56,989 nt of DNA from a gamma proteobacterium endosymbiont of Lamellibrachia anaximandri (GCA_016756855.1 JAESPD010000021.1:1-56989), one strand, 5' to 3'. Positions 27,182 through 36,839 are shown, counted from the first letter of the stretch. Notes: a model not told the origin generated them from the sequence alone. Translations and numbers: made by a program.

Positions 27182-27906
27182 GACTGCCGCTTCTGTTGCT
27201 GCTGCTGTGGAACAGCCTGGTTCTGGCAGAGGTTTCGGCAATCATCGAGCCTGATCTTAAACGCGCGCTTGAGCGTTACGCCCCTGCCGCCGAAGCGGTA
27301 CTGGAGAGACGTTTTCATCACGCAGGAGTCGAATACCCGCCGCAGCGGATCCAGTTTATCGCATTGAAGGATCGCCGCATCGTGGAGTTGTGGGTCTTCA
27401 GCGATACTCAATGGAAACATGTCCACGATTACCCTGTGTTAGCCGCCAGCGGCGGGAGCGGACCCAAATTGCGGGAAGGGGATCGGCAGGTGCCTGAGGG
27501 TTTCTACCGAATCGAGGCCCTCAACCCCAATAGCGCCTTCCACCTTTCGATGAAACTCGACTATCCCAATACATTCGACTGGGCCAACGCCTCGGTAGAG
27601 GGACGAATGCAGCCGGGGTCGAATATCTTTATTCACGGTAGCACCTGGTCTGCCGGTTGTCTGGCAATGGGGAACCGGGCGATCGAGGAGCTTTTTGTGC
27701 TGGTGGCGCGTATCGGCGTGGAGCAGGCTGGTGTGCTGATCGCCCCACGGGATTTCCGGCAGCACTCCGTCCTGGCTAAACAGGATAGCGTGCCGTGGGT
27801 CAGGGAACTCTACCGCTATCTCGCCGCACGTTTGCAGCAGTTTCCTTTGGCAGCCAAGGTGGTCCCCTGCAACAGCGAGTGCGATCGTCTGGCAGCGGCG
27901 TACTGA
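27178..27906 (+). CDS. YafK-type murein L,D-transpeptidase
   Basis: A 242-residue exported protein of the YkuD family in the YafK subgroup, with a short hydrophobic signal (LPLLLLLLWNSLVLAEV). The catalytic motif is His153 in IFIHGSTWSAG and Cys161 in CLAMGN, and the GDRQVPEGFYRI segment is typical. Members act on peptidoglycan cross-links or release lipoprotein from it. It starts with GTG overlapping the preceding stop and ends 7 nt before mrcB, so all three genes probably form one operon in cell-wall synthesis. Confidence 0.92.
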   Translation: MRLPLLLLLLWNSLVLAEVSAIIEPDLKRALERYAPAAEAVLERRFHHAGVEYPPQRIQFIALKDRRIVELWVFSDTQWKHVHDYPVLAASGGSGPKLREGDRQVPEGFYRIEALNPNSAFHLSMKLDYPNTFDWANASVEGRMQPGSNIFIHGSTWSAGCLAMGNRAIEELFVLVARIGVEQAGVLIAPRDFRQHSVLAKQDSVPWVRELYRYLAARLQQFPLAAKVVPCNSECDRLAAAY

Positions 27907-27913
27907 CTCTCTA

Positions 27914-30253
27914 ATGGCAAAACGCAGGAAAAAGCGGGGCAGACGGAGCGCCCGGCGCGCTGCAACGTCATGGAGGCGTTGGATCTGGCTGGGTCTGGCA
28001 GCGCTGATCTTCAGTACCACACTCTATGTACTCTATCTCGACCGGATCGTGCAGGTACGTTTCGAGGGCCGCCGCTGGGCTGTGCCGGCACAGGTTTATG
28101 GGCGACCGTTGTTGCTCCGGCCCGGTGTGCCGCTCACTGAAAAACGTCTGCGTCAGACCCTGGATGGACTGGGTTATCGCCGGGTCAAACACCCTGACAA
28201 TGCCGGCAGCTACTCCAGCTATAAAGGGCGTTTCCTGATTCGTACCCGCCCGTTCCACTTCGCCACAGGTCAACGGGGCTCCGACTATCTGGAAGTCCGT
28301 ATCGTGAAGGGGCGGGTAAATACCCTCAAACAGGCGGCGAACGGCAAACGTTTCGACAGATATCCCCTCGAACCTGCGTTGATCGGCAGTCTGCATCCGG
28401 CCCACAGTGAGGATCGGGTGCTGTTGCGGCGCAGTGAGTTGCCGGAACTGCTGGTGTCGGCACTTTTTGCCGTGGAGGATCGCCATTTCCAGTCCCATTT
28501 CGGTCTCGACCTGCTGGCCATAGGCCGGGCGCTGATAGCCAATATCCGGGCCGGAGGGGTCGTGCAGGGGGGGAGCACATTGACCCAGCAACTGGTGAAG
28601 AATTTTTTCCTTACCAGGGAGCGTTCCCTGCTGCGAAAAGTGAATGAAGCGCTGATGGCGGTGATCCTGGAGTTTCACTACAGCAAGGATGAGATCCTCG
28701 AAGCCTACGTCAACGAGATCTATCTGGGGCAGGATGGCGGCCGTGCCATCCACGGTTTTGGACTGGCGAGCCAGTTCTACTTCAATCGTCCTCTGGCTGA
28801 ACTGGATCTGCCAAGGGTGGCACTGCTGGTGGCGCTGGTTCGTGGTCCGTCGGCCTACGATCCCAAACGTCACCCGAAACGCGCGTTGAAACGTCGCACA
28901 CTGGTAGTGAATCTGATGCAGGAACAGGGCGTTATCAGCGCTGACCAGGCAGCGTCGGCATTAAATGCGCCCCTGGGGTTGCAGAAAGGCCGGGCGGGGG
29001 CCGGCAGCTATCCTGCGTTTATCGATCTGGTGCGAAGGCAACTGCGGCGGGACTATGATGAGGCAGACCTCAACAGTGAGGGGCTGCGCATATTCTCCAC
29101 CCTCGATCCCTGGGTACAGGAACGGGCGGAGCAGGCGCTGAGCAGTCAGTTGAAACAGATCGAGAAACGTCCGGGAATCAAGGCTGGCATCCTGCAGGGT
29201 GCGCTGGTGGTGGCGGATGTGGAGACGGGAGAGATCAGCGCGCTGGTGGGTGACCGCAATCCCCGCTACGCCGGTTTCAACCGTGCGCTGGATGCAATAC
29301 GGCCGGTGGGTTCGTTGATAAAACCCGCAGTCTATCTTGCGGCACTCTCCGAGCCCGGGCGATATACGCTGGTCACTTCACTACAGGATAGTGCCATTCG
29401 TCTTAAAGGCTCGGACGGCAAGATCTGGTCGCCCCGCAACTATGATCGCAAAAGCCACGGCAAGGTGCTGTTGCAGGATGCGCTGGCACACTCCTACAAT
29501 CTGGCGACCGTACGACTGGGCATGGATGTCGGCCTGAAAACAGTGACGGCTTCCCTGCGGGATCTGGGTGTCGAACGACCGTTGAATATCTATCCATCCA
29601 TGCTGCTGGGCGCTGTCTCCCTCTCTCCCCTGGAGATGGCTCAGATGTATCAGGCGTTGGCGACAGGCGGCTTGCTGGCCCGACTCAGGGCGATCAGTGC
29701 GGTGACGGATGCGCACGGCAGACCGCTCTCCCGCTACTCCCTGTCCGTGTCTCAGGTTGCCGATAAAAAGGCGGTTTTTCTCCTGAGCAAAGCCTTGCAG
29801 CAGGTGATTTTCGAGGGGACCGGCCGGGGGCTTGTGAACCAGCTCTCCAATGTGGGGGGATTGGCTGGAAAGACCGGGACTACCGATAAGCTGCGGGACA
29901 GCTGGTTTGCCGGGTTTGACCGCCGGCGGGTGGCTGTCGTTTGGGTGGGCCGCGACAACAATAAGAGTACTGGTCTCACCGGCTCCACCGGTGCCATGCG
30001 TGTATGGGGAGACCTGATGCGGCGCATCGGTGTGTCGCGCCTGGACGAAAAGATGCCGCAAGGTGTTGTGCCGGTTGCCATCGACCCGCAATCGGGCCTG
30101 CTCGGCGCTGGATGTGCGGAGGCGAGACTGGTGCCGTTCATCCGTGGCAGCGCGCCGACGCGGCGGGCGGAGTGCGCCTCTGCACGAAGAAAAAGAAGCG
30201 ATGAGACTTTTGTCGATGACAGTATCGACTGGTTTCAGCAGTTGTTTCGTTAG
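27914..30253 (+). CDS. mrcB: Bifunctional penicillin-binding protein 1B
   Basis: Class A penicillin-binding protein, 779 residues. A basic cytosolic end (KRRKKRGRRSARRAA), one membrane helix (about 23-40), a UB2H-like segment, then the GT51 glycosyltransferase domain with catalytic Glu188 in AVEDRHFQSHFGLD and GGSTLTQQLVKNFFL. The transpeptidase domain has Ser467-x-x-Lys470 in GSLIKP, an SxN in HSYNLAT and KTGTTDKLRDSWFAG. It makes and cross-links glycan chains in the periplasm. Its stop is followed by a REP pair at 30270. Confidence 0.96.
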   Translation: MAKRRKKRGRRSARRAATSWRRWIWLGLAALIFSTTLYVLYLDRIVQVRFEGRRWAVPAQVYGRPLLLRPGVPLTEKRLRQTLDGLGYRRVKHPDNAGSYSSYKGRFLIRTRPFHFATGQRGSDYLEVRIVKGRVNTLKQAANGKRFDRYPLEPALIGSLHPAHSEDRVLLRRSELPELLVSALFAVEDRHFQSHFGLDLLAIGRALIANIRAGGVVQGGSTLTQQLVKNFFLTRERSLLRKVNEALMAVILEFHYSKDEILEAYVNEIYLGQDGGRAIHGFGLASQFYFNRPLAELDLPRVALLVALVRGPSAYDPKRHPKRALKRRTLVVNLMQEQGVISADQAASALNAPLGLQKGRAGAGSYPAFIDLVRRQLRRDYDEADLNSEGLRIFSTLDPWVQERAEQALSSQLKQIEKRPGIKAGILQGALVVADVETGEISALVGDRNPRYAGFNRALDAIRPVGSLIKPAVYLAALSEPGRYTLVTSLQDSAIRLKGSDGKIWSPRNYDRKSHGKVLLQDALAHSYNLATVRLGMDVGLKTVTASLRDLGVERPLNIYPSMLLGAVSLSPLEMAQMYQALATGGLLARLRAISAVTDAHGRPLSRYSLSVSQVADKKAVFLLSKALQQVIFEGTGRGLVNQLSNVGGLAGKTGTTDKLRDSWFAGFDRRRVAVVWVGRDNNKSTGLTGSTGAMRVWGDLMRRIGVSRLDEKMPQGVVPVAIDPQSGLLGAGCAEARLVPFIRGSAPTRRAECASARRKRSDETFVDDSIDWFQQLFR

Positions 30254-30269
30254 CTCGAATACCCAAACA

Positions 30270-30356
30270 GTAGGCCGGTTCAAGCGCAGCGGAACCGGCA
30301 GCCAATGCGTCTGATCAAAACGGGGTCGCCCGATCCGCTACGCTTGATCGGGCCTG
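30270..30356. repeat. REP-like hairpin pair (copy 3)
   Basis: First half 30270-30300 has stem GCCGGTTC/GAACCGGC with the AAGCGCAGCG loop; second half 30328-30356 has CCCGATC/GATCGGG with CGCTACGCTT. Both match copy 2 in stems and loops. It begins 17 nt after the mrcB stop and precedes the co-directional gene at 30438. Confidence 0.85.
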
Positions 30357-30437
30357 CATCTGACAGATAAAGACCTGTGCCACAACCCCCACATTCAGAT
30401 ACAATTCTCCCTATAAAGTACCCATGAGGAACCCGGC

Positions 30438-30935
30438 TTGAGTGTCTACGCCGCCGACAAACTGATCGCCCAGGCCCGTCTGCTCGCGGCAGAGTATCGT
30501 CGCACCATGGGCAAGCCACTGCCCGGCATCAGCAATGAGATTGCCGAACATGACGCAGTAAAATTGCTGCGGCTGGAACCACGCCCCGAGGGTGAGACCG
30601 GCTACAATGCCATTGATCCGTCGCGGGACGGTTGGCGGGTGCAGATAAAATCCCGCACCATCTTCGACGAGAGCAAGTCCGGTCAACGTATCGGTCAACT
30701 CAAACTCGATCGGGATTGGGACAGCGTGGTGCTGGTACTCATGGACGAGGATTATGAACCCTACGAAATCTACGAGGCGGATAAGGATGAGATCCTCGAG
30801 TTCGTCAATGACTCCAGCAGCAGCCGGGCCAAGCGTGGCGCCATGTCGGTGGCCCGTTTCAAGATCATCGGCCGCCTGGTCTGGACCCGCGGGGATGGGC
30901 TCGAATCCGAGGTCTGGGACAACCAGTCCGGCTGA
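30438..30935 (+). CDS. Conserved protein with PD-(D/E)XK-like motif, unknown role
   Basis: A 165-residue cytosolic protein starting at a TTG with GAGGA 8 nt upstream. The N-terminal half contains AAEYRRTMGKPLPGISNEIA and RDGWRVQIKSRTIFDESK. The spacing of an acidic pair and the QIKSR lysine resembles the PD-(D/E)XK nuclease core (E...D...xK), and DUF6998-like proteins share this outline, but I cannot prove it. It lies 39 nt before yoaA, so a link to DNA processing is possible. Confidence 0.65.
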   Translation: MSVYAADKLIAQARLLAAEYRRTMGKPLPGISNEIAEHDAVKLLRLEPRPEGETGYNAIDPSRDGWRVQIKSRTIFDESKSGQRIGQLKLDRDWDSVVLVLMDEDYEPYEIYEADKDEILEFVNDSSSSRAKRGAMSVARFKIIGRLVWTRGDGLESEVWDNQSG

Positions 30936-30974
30936 AACCTTGATTGTTATCCAGGTGCGTCCGGGAAATGCTTC

Positions 30975-32930
30975 ATGACCGATATTGCCGAGATCTTTGG
31001 GCCTGAAGGCTGGCTCGCCCGGCGTATCGACGGCTTCTCCCACCGTCCGCAGCAACAGGCGATGGCGGAAACGATCAGCCGCATTCTGAATGATGGCGGG
31101 GTGCTAATCTGCGAGGCGGGTACAGGTACGGGCAAGACCTTTGCCTACCTGGTACCTGCGCTGATGTCGGGTCTCAAGGTTATCGTATCCACGGGTACCA
31201 AGAATCTGCAGGATCAGCTGTTCCATCGGGATCTGCCACTGGTGCGGGAGAGCCTCTCCAGCCCTGTCTCCGTCGCCCTGCTCAAAGGGCGCGCCAACTA
31301 CCTCTGTACCTATCGCATGGAGACGGCCATGCTGGAGGATCGGCGTTTGACGGCCGAGCAGAGCCATCAACTGCAGCAGGTACGCAGCTGGTCGGGACAG
31401 ACCAGAAGCGGCGATGTCGCCGAGATGTCGGCAATCCCTGAAGATGCCGGCATCTGGCCGATGGTGACCTCCACCACTGAGAACTGCCTGGGTCAGGAGT
31501 GTCCGGCCCACAGTAAATGCCATCTGGTAGAAGCGCGGCGGCGTGCCCAGGAGGCGGATCTGGTGGTGATCAATCACCATCTGCTCTGTGCCGATATGGC
31601 GCTGAAGGACGAGGGCTTTGGTGAGCTGTTGCCGAGTGCAGACTGCTTTATCCTGGACGAGGCGCATCAACTGCCGGATGTAGCGGGTAACTTCTTCGGC
31701 ATGAGTCTGAGTGGCCGCCAGTTGCTCGATCTGGCCAGGGACACAGTGGCGGAGTATCACCGTGAAGCGGGGGATCTGCCGAAGATCGTGGATCAGGCAG
31801 ATCGTCTGAAACAGGTCACCCGGGATCTGCGTCTCGCCTTTGGTCTGGAGATGCGGCGTGGCGCCTGGTCCGATGTGGAGAACAACCCGGCAGTGGAGGC
31901 CGGGCTGGAGCGGTTGCGCAGCGAGTTATCGATTCTGGGTGACATGCTCGAAGCCATCGAAGGACGGGGCAAGGGTCTCGATAGCTGCCGCGACCGCTGC
32001 AAGGAGTTGGCATCGCGTCTGGATCAACTCTTCGATGAGAATGATGCACAGGATATCCGCTGGTTCGAGACCCAGCGCCAGAGCTTCCGACTCAACCGGA
32101 CGCCGCTGGAGATCTCCGCTATCTTCCGGGAGCGAATGGCGAACAATCCGGCGGCCTGGATTTTTACCTCCGCAACCCTGGCAGTGGGAGGCAGTTTCAG
32201 CCACTTTGCCAGTCAGTTGGGGTTGGAGGATGCCGAGACCCACTGCTGGGACAGCCCCTTCGACTATCCGAAACAGGCGCTCTGGTATGTGCCCAGTGAC
32301 CTGCCGGAACCCAACAGCCCCGAGTTCAACCGCACCGTCTCCGAACTCTCCATCCCTATTCTGGAAGCGAGCGGTGGCCGTGCTTTTCTGCTCTTCACCA
32401 GCCATCGCGCCCTGCAGGAGGCGGCCGATTATCTGCAGGATCGCATCGAATTTCCCATGCTTGTGCAGGGAACAGCCCCCCGCAGCGAACTCCTGGAGCA
32501 GTTCCGCAGCCTCGGCAATGCGGTGCTGCTGGGTACCTCCAGCTTCTGGGAGGGGGTGGATGTGCGGGGTGATGCCCTCTCCTGCGTGATCATCGACAAG
32601 CTGCCCTTTGCCTCGCCGGGCGAGCCCGTCCTGCAGGCGAGGATCGATGCACTGCGTGCACGGGGCGGCAACCCCTTCATGACCTTTCAACTGCCCCAGG
32701 CGGCGATCGCACTGAAACAGGGTGCCGGACGATTGATTCGGGATGAGAAGGATCGTGGTGTGCTGGTGCTTTGCGATCCACGTCTGCTCAGCAAACCCTA
32801 CGGAAAAGTTTTTATCAAAAGCCTGCCACCGATGACAAAGAGCCGTGATTTCAATAATGTGAAACGTTTTTTTGCCTATCACGATGGTGTGCAGGAAAAT
32901 CCGACACCACCGGTTTCAGAAAACCAGTGA
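30975..32930 (+). CDS. yoaA: ATP-dependent helicase of the YoaA/DinG family
   Basis: An XPD-like superfamily 2 helicase, 651 residues. Walker A is EAGTGTGKTFAYL, and the DEAH box is in ILDEAHQLPDVAGNF. A 4Fe-4S domain carries four Cys: YLCTYRM, then ENCLGQECPAHSKCHL. C-terminal helicase motifs include GRAFLLFTSHRAL, GTSSFWEGVDVRGD and QGAGRLIRDEKDRGVLVL. YoaA acts with the DNA polymerase clamp-loader protein HolC in E. coli to repair stalled forks. The gene follows the unknown at 30438 and is probably expressed with it. Confidence 0.94.
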   Translation: MTDIAEIFGPEGWLARRIDGFSHRPQQQAMAETISRILNDGGVLICEAGTGTGKTFAYLVPALMSGLKVIVSTGTKNLQDQLFHRDLPLVRESLSSPVSVALLKGRANYLCTYRMETAMLEDRRLTAEQSHQLQQVRSWSGQTRSGDVAEMSAIPEDAGIWPMVTSTTENCLGQECPAHSKCHLVEARRRAQEADLVVINHHLLCADMALKDEGFGELLPSADCFILDEAHQLPDVAGNFFGMSLSGRQLLDLARDTVAEYHREAGDLPKIVDQADRLKQVTRDLRLAFGLEMRRGAWSDVENNPAVEAGLERLRSELSILGDMLEAIEGRGKGLDSCRDRCKELASRLDQLFDENDAQDIRWFETQRQSFRLNRTPLEISAIFRERMANNPAAWIFTSATLAVGGSFSHFASQLGLEDAETHCWDSPFDYPKQALWYVPSDLPEPNSPEFNRTVSELSIPILEASGGRAFLLFTSHRALQEAADYLQDRIEFPMLVQGTAPRSELLEQFRSLGNAVLLGTSSFWEGVDVRGDALSCVIIDKLPFASPGEPVLQARIDALRARGGNPFMTFQLPQAAIALKQGAGRLIRDEKDRGVLVLCDPRLLSKPYGKVFIKSLPPMTKSRDFNNVKRFFAYHDGVQENPTPPVSENQ

Positions 32931-33006
32931 AGCGTAAAAGCATCGAACCAGTGTGCGGCGATCCGCGCAGAAAAATAATCAAGAAGACCCGACAGGCTCT
33001 GCAATC

Positions 33007-34218
33007 ATGACCGACCCCAAAATCAGGAAGATCCCCTATCCTTACCACGCAATGCTGGCAGTCTGCAGCGATCTGGATGAGACGCCAACAAAGCGGGAGT
33101 ATTTTGAAATCGCCAGATTTCTCAATACCGAAGAGGAGACTGCAATGGGACCGGGTGTCGGACTGGAGATCGGCAATACGCTCTATTTCGATATGCCCGA
33201 TAACCAGTTCGCCTACTGGAATACCGATGATGAGGGACGGGAGAGTGCACGGCGGTTGATCCGCTCCGGTCATATCGACTGTTTCCACTCCTATGGCGAT
33301 CTTGCGGTGGATAGAGGTTATGTGGAACGGGCGCTCAATGAGCTGGAGTCACATGACTGCTGCATCAGGGTTTGGGTGGACCACTCCAAGGCGGCCACCA
33401 ACTTCGATCCCGGTATTATGTTTGGCAAAGGGGATCTCGAAGGGCATGAAGCCTTCCACTCCGACCTCACCTATCGGCACGGCGTGCGTTATGTCTGGCG
33501 GGGCCGCGTCACCAGCGTCATAGGCCAGGATTGCGCGAAGGGGTATGGTGGACTTTGGTCGATAAAACATGCGCTGCCAGCGGCAAAGACGATTCTGAAG
33601 GATTTCGTCAAAAGCCTGCTGGCGCTCAAGAAGCATCCAAAATATGCGCTGCACAAAGGCAACCGCTTGATCTATCCTGCCAGTCTGCGCAGCGGTGAAT
33701 CAGTGACCGAGTTCATGCGCTGTAATCCCCACTGGGGTGGTGTGAGCGCGGGGGAGACTGCCCAGGGTATTCCCGAGGTGTTGACGGACAGGGTGCTGTC
33801 GACCCTGACACGCAAGCGGGCCAAGAGCATTATCTATACTCATCTTGGCAAGATCGCAGACAGGGCCGAGATCTTCTCCGAGGCGACCCGCAACGGGTTT
33901 CGCCGTCTTAAAGGGTACGCCGACCGCCAGGAGATTCTTGTCGCCACGACCTACCGGTTGTTGCAATATACAAAAATGACGGAGCAGATCCGTGTCGAAG
34001 AGACCGGGGATGGTGGTCTGGTCCTGATCAATCTCGTTACAGGTGGAGCGGAATATGATCTGTCGGGTCTGACTGTCTACACTGATGCGCCTGAATCCAT
34101 CCGACTGACAATCGATAATGAACCGGTAAAAAACTTCGAGATCAATAGCCCGGATGAAACCGGCAGGGCCAGTATCTCTATCTCCTGGAATAAGTTGACA
34201 TTTCCTGATCTGGACTAA
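33007..34218 (+). CDS. Polysaccharide-deacetylase-like protein, unnamed
   Basis: A 403-residue protein from the ATG at 33007; a longer ORF from 32953 has no better start. It lacks a signal peptide. Near the N-terminus AVCSDLDETPTK supplies an Asp pair, followed by SGHIDCFHSYGDLAVDRG and VWVDHSKAATNFDPGIM, then EAFHSDLTYRHGVRYVW. The D-D and H-x-x pattern resembles divalent-metal polysaccharide deacetylases and related beta/alpha-barrel glycan enzymes, but no family is certain. A beta-rich tail follows from about 345. A hairpin at 34240 follows the stop. Confidence 0.55.
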   Translation: MTDPKIRKIPYPYHAMLAVCSDLDETPTKREYFEIARFLNTEEETAMGPGVGLEIGNTLYFDMPDNQFAYWNTDDEGRESARRLIRSGHIDCFHSYGDLAVDRGYVERALNELESHDCCIRVWVDHSKAATNFDPGIMFGKGDLEGHEAFHSDLTYRHGVRYVWRGRVTSVIGQDCAKGYGGLWSIKHALPAAKTILKDFVKSLLALKKHPKYALHKGNRLIYPASLRSGESVTEFMRCNPHWGGVSAGETAQGIPEVLTDRVLSTLTRKRAKSIIYTHLGKIADRAEIFSEATRNGFRRLKGYADRQEILVATTYRLLQYTKMTEQIRVEETGDGGLVLINLVTGGAEYDLSGLTVYTDAPESIRLTIDNEPVKNFEINSPDETGRASISISWNKLTFPDLD

Positions 34219-34239
34219 TATGCCAACTTGCTAAGGAGT

Positions 34240-34262
34240 AGGAGCGGTGCCCCGCCGCTCCT
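34240..34262. terminator. Hairpin after the deacetylase-like gene
   Basis: AGGAGCGG and CCGCTCCT pair around a 7-nt loop, starting 21 nt after the stop at 34218. There is no T run. It may serve both convergent genes, the deacetylase-like one and the epimerase. Confidence 0.45.
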
Positions 34263-34298
34263 TCACTTAAATACCCAGTCCGCTTGTGGCGAGGGTCT

Positions 34299-35198
34299 TT
34301 ATCCGGGATTGTATCCCCGTTTTGATAGCAGCTGAGAAACCTCAAGTTTGATCCAATCGAAGGCTGGAGTGAAATTGAATCCTTGCGATGTGGCATTTGA
34401 GCAATCCAGGGTTAAAGGTACTTTTGAATAAAAAGGTTTCTTTTCACGCCTGTAGTTGATTCTGGTGATCTTTTTTTTGGATTTTAGTACAGAAAGAAAA
34501 AATTCATAAATTTCGCCTTCCGTGAACGTTTCAGGGGAGCAGGCGTTATATATTCCAGAGAGTTTTTTTGTGGCTGCCCAATAGAGGAAATCAGCCACGT
34601 CATTGGCCCAGACCAGGCTTAAGGGTTGCGCGCTGTTTGAAAGTGGAACGTGTTTTTTATCCAGGATTTTTTCGAATAAATTGCTAAAACGTTCCGAGGG
34701 GTCATTGGTGCCAAGCGCGACAGGTAATCTAACTGCAGTGATCGGTATCCCCAGCATGTTTTGGAAGATATATGCTTCAGCCCTCCTCTTTCCTTCGCTG
34801 TATGAGATTTTTGGTCTGTCACTTACTGCCGAGTTATAGCTGAATGGATCAAATGCACTCTCCTTCAATTCCTTTCCTCCTTCAGGGAGGTATACGTGAG
34901 ATGAAGAAGTAAAAATATAGTGGCCGCACGAGATAACCTTCTGATTGATCAGTTTCTCGATGACTGATGAGTCGAAAGAGGAAAAGTTGAGCATATCGAT
35001 GACAGTATCGAACGAGCGGTTTTGTAACTTAGTTGCTAATTGTTGATATGATTTTCTGTCAGCGTCTATATATTCAATTCCGGTCAGGTTATCGGGTTTT
35101 CTTCTGGAAACTATGGTTAGTTTGTGTCCATTGGCGAACAGTTTTTCGCATAGAATTTTCCCCATGAAGAGTGTGCCGCCAAATATCAATACTTCCAT
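34299..35198 (-). CDS. NAD(P)-dependent epimerase/dehydratase, AT-rich
   Basis: A short-chain-dehydrogenase-like sugar epimerase, 299 residues from the ATG at 35198 (AAGG about 10 nt upstream; a longer form adds 11 residues). The N-terminal Rossmann motif is MEVLIFGGTLFMG, with IFTSSSHVY and an active-site Tyr-x3-Lys candidate in ISYSEGKRRAEA. A C-terminal sugar-binding region contains GIYNACSPETFTEGE. The coding region is visibly richer in A and T than its neighbours and codon choice differs, so it may have been acquired by transfer. It is convergent to the preceding gene and downstream of putP. Confidence 0.85.
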   Translation of the reverse strand: MEVLIFGGTLFMGKILCEKLFANGHKLTIVSRRKPDNLTGIEYIDADRKSYQQLATKLQNRSFDTVIDMLNFSSFDSSVIEKLINQKVISCGHYIFTSSSHVYLPEGGKELKESAFDPFSYNSAVSDRPKISYSEGKRRAEAYIFQNMLGIPITAVRLPVALGTNDPSERFSNLFEKILDKKHVPLSNSAQPLSLVWANDVADFLYWAATKKLSGIYNACSPETFTEGEIYEFFLSVLKSKKKITRINYRREKKPFYSKVPLTLDCSNATSQGFNFTPAFDWIKLEVSQLLSKRGYNPG

Positions 35199-35297
35199 TT
35201 TGATTTCTACCTTAAATCCTGCTTTGTGCATTTCACCAAGAAAATATTGAAGGGGTCAGGGTAAAAAATCAATTGTGCTGGAGTATTTAGACCTCTG

Positions 35298-36728
35298 TTA
35301 CATATGGCGATTCCTGCTGAAAATCAGTATGCCGACGATTGAAACGATGATGCCCGGCAATATCTCATAGAGATCGAAGATCCCTCCCGACAGCTGTTTC
35401 CAGATGACCACGGTCAGACCACCGAGGATGATACCGGCGAGTGCACCATTGCGGGTCATGGGTTTCCAGTAGAGTGAGAAGAGGATGGCGGGTCCGAAGG
35501 CGGCACCGAATCCCGCCCAGGCGTAAGAGACCAAGTCGAGCACACTGCTGTCGGGATCAAGTGCAAGCAAAAAGGCGATGGCGGCGATGCCGACGACAGC
35601 CAGCCGGCCGGTGATCATCAACTCGCGGTCGTTTGCGTTACGGCGGAAAAGGCCTTTGTAGAGGTCTCCGGTGAATGCGCTGGAGGCCACCAGCAGTTGG
35701 GAATCGGCGGTACTCATGATGGCCGCCAGGATAGCGGCGAGACAGATGCCTGCAATCAACGGATGGAAGAGTAGATCCACCAGGTGGATGAACACCCGCT
35801 CCGGGTCGGCCAGCGGTGTCTCAAAAATCGGGATACCCGTCAGACCCACCAGGCAGCCTGCCGTCAGGGTCAACAGCACCCAAGTGACGGCAATGCGCCG
35901 GGCTGTTGGAATCTGCGCCACATGTCGAATCGCTTTGAAACGGGCCAGGATGTGGGGTTGTCCGAAGTAGCCCAGTCCCCAGGCAAGCAGGGAAGCGATG
36001 GTTATCCAGCCGAGGGGCACACCCTTGTTGTCGGTGAACGGGTCAAGCAGTGCCGGGTTGAACTCGGAGATGAGCCGGAGAGTATGCGCCGTTCCGCCCA
36101 GTTCACCGAACGCCATCAGCGGTACGATGAGCAGTGCCGCCGCCATCATCAGCCCCTGCAACAGATCGGTCCACGAGACTGCGAGAAAACCACCAAAAGA
36201 GGTATAGAGAATAATGGTGAGCGTACCGGCCGCCACGGCCCAGAGATAGGGCAGACCAAATACTGATTCGAAAAGCTTGCCGCCGGCCACCAGCCCGGAG
36301 CTGGTGTAGAAGAGGAAAAAGAGCAGGATAAAGAGGGATGAGATGGTGCGGATAAGGCCGCTCCTGTCGTCGAAACGGTTGGAGAGGTACTCCGGCAGGG
36401 TCAGAGCGTTGCCTGCCTGCTCCGATGCGACTCGCAGCGGAGCGGCGATGAAACGCCAGTTGAGCCAGGTGCCGATCAACAGACCACCTGCCAGCCAGAC
36501 GGATTCCACTCCGGAGAGATAGGCAAAACCCGGCAGACCAAGCAGCAGCCAGCCGCTCATATCCGAAGCGCTGGCGCTCAGAGCGGTCACCCAACAGCCG
36601 AGTTGGCGCCCCCCGAGGACGAAATCGGAAAGGTTGCGTGTGCGCTGCCAGGCGTGGATGCCAATCCCCAGTATGGCGACCAGATAGAGCGCGAAGGTAA
36701 GGCCGATCAGTAGTTGGTCTTGTGTCAT
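35298..36728 (-). CDS. putP: Sodium/proline symporter PutP
   Basis: A 476-residue sodium:solute symporter with about 13 membrane helices. Signature segments are WLLLGLPGFAYLSGVESVW and AGGLLIGTWLNWRFIAAPLR near the start, followed by NALTLPEYLSNRFDD, GYFGQPHILARFKA and AAILAAIMSTADSQLLVASS. These match PutP rather than glucose or pantothenate members. It imports proline with Na+ across the inner membrane for nutrition or osmoprotection. A REP pair lies about 25 nt upstream of its ATG. Confidence 0.93.
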   Translation of the reverse strand: MTQDQLLIGLTFALYLVAILGIGIHAWQRTRNLSDFVLGGRQLGCWVTALSASASDMSGWLLLGLPGFAYLSGVESVWLAGGLLIGTWLNWRFIAAPLRVASEQAGNALTLPEYLSNRFDDRSGLIRTISSLFILLFFLFYTSSGLVAGGKLFESVFGLPYLWAVAAGTLTIILYTSFGGFLAVSWTDLLQGLMMAAALLIVPLMAFGELGGTAHTLRLISEFNPALLDPFTDNKGVPLGWITIASLLAWGLGYFGQPHILARFKAIRHVAQIPTARRIAVTWVLLTLTAGCLVGLTGIPIFETPLADPERVFIHLVDLLFHPLIAGICLAAILAAIMSTADSQLLVASSAFTGDLYKGLFRRNANDRELMITGRLAVVGIAAIAFLLALDPDSSVLDLVSYAWAGFGAAFGPAILFSLYWKPMTRNGALAGIILGGLTVVIWKQLSGGIFDLYEILPGIIVSIVGILIFSRNRHM

Positions 36729-36753
36729 GGGATATTATTGATTAAATATTCAG

Positions 36754-36839
36754 TGTAGGCCGATTCAAGCTTGCGGAACCGGCAGCACCATCTGTTTTTC
36801 GTGTCTGTTGCCTGATCCGCTACGCTCGATCAGGCCTAC
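36754..36839. repeat. REP-like hairpin pair (copy 4)
   Basis: The first half (36754-36783) reads GCCGATTC-loop-GAACCGGC and the second (36811-36839) CCTGATC-CGCTACGCTC-GATCAGG. It differs from the others by several changes, including a compensated base pair in the second stem (C-T-G versus C-A-G). It overlaps the end of the radical SAM gene by 4 nt and lies upstream of putP. Confidence 0.8.
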
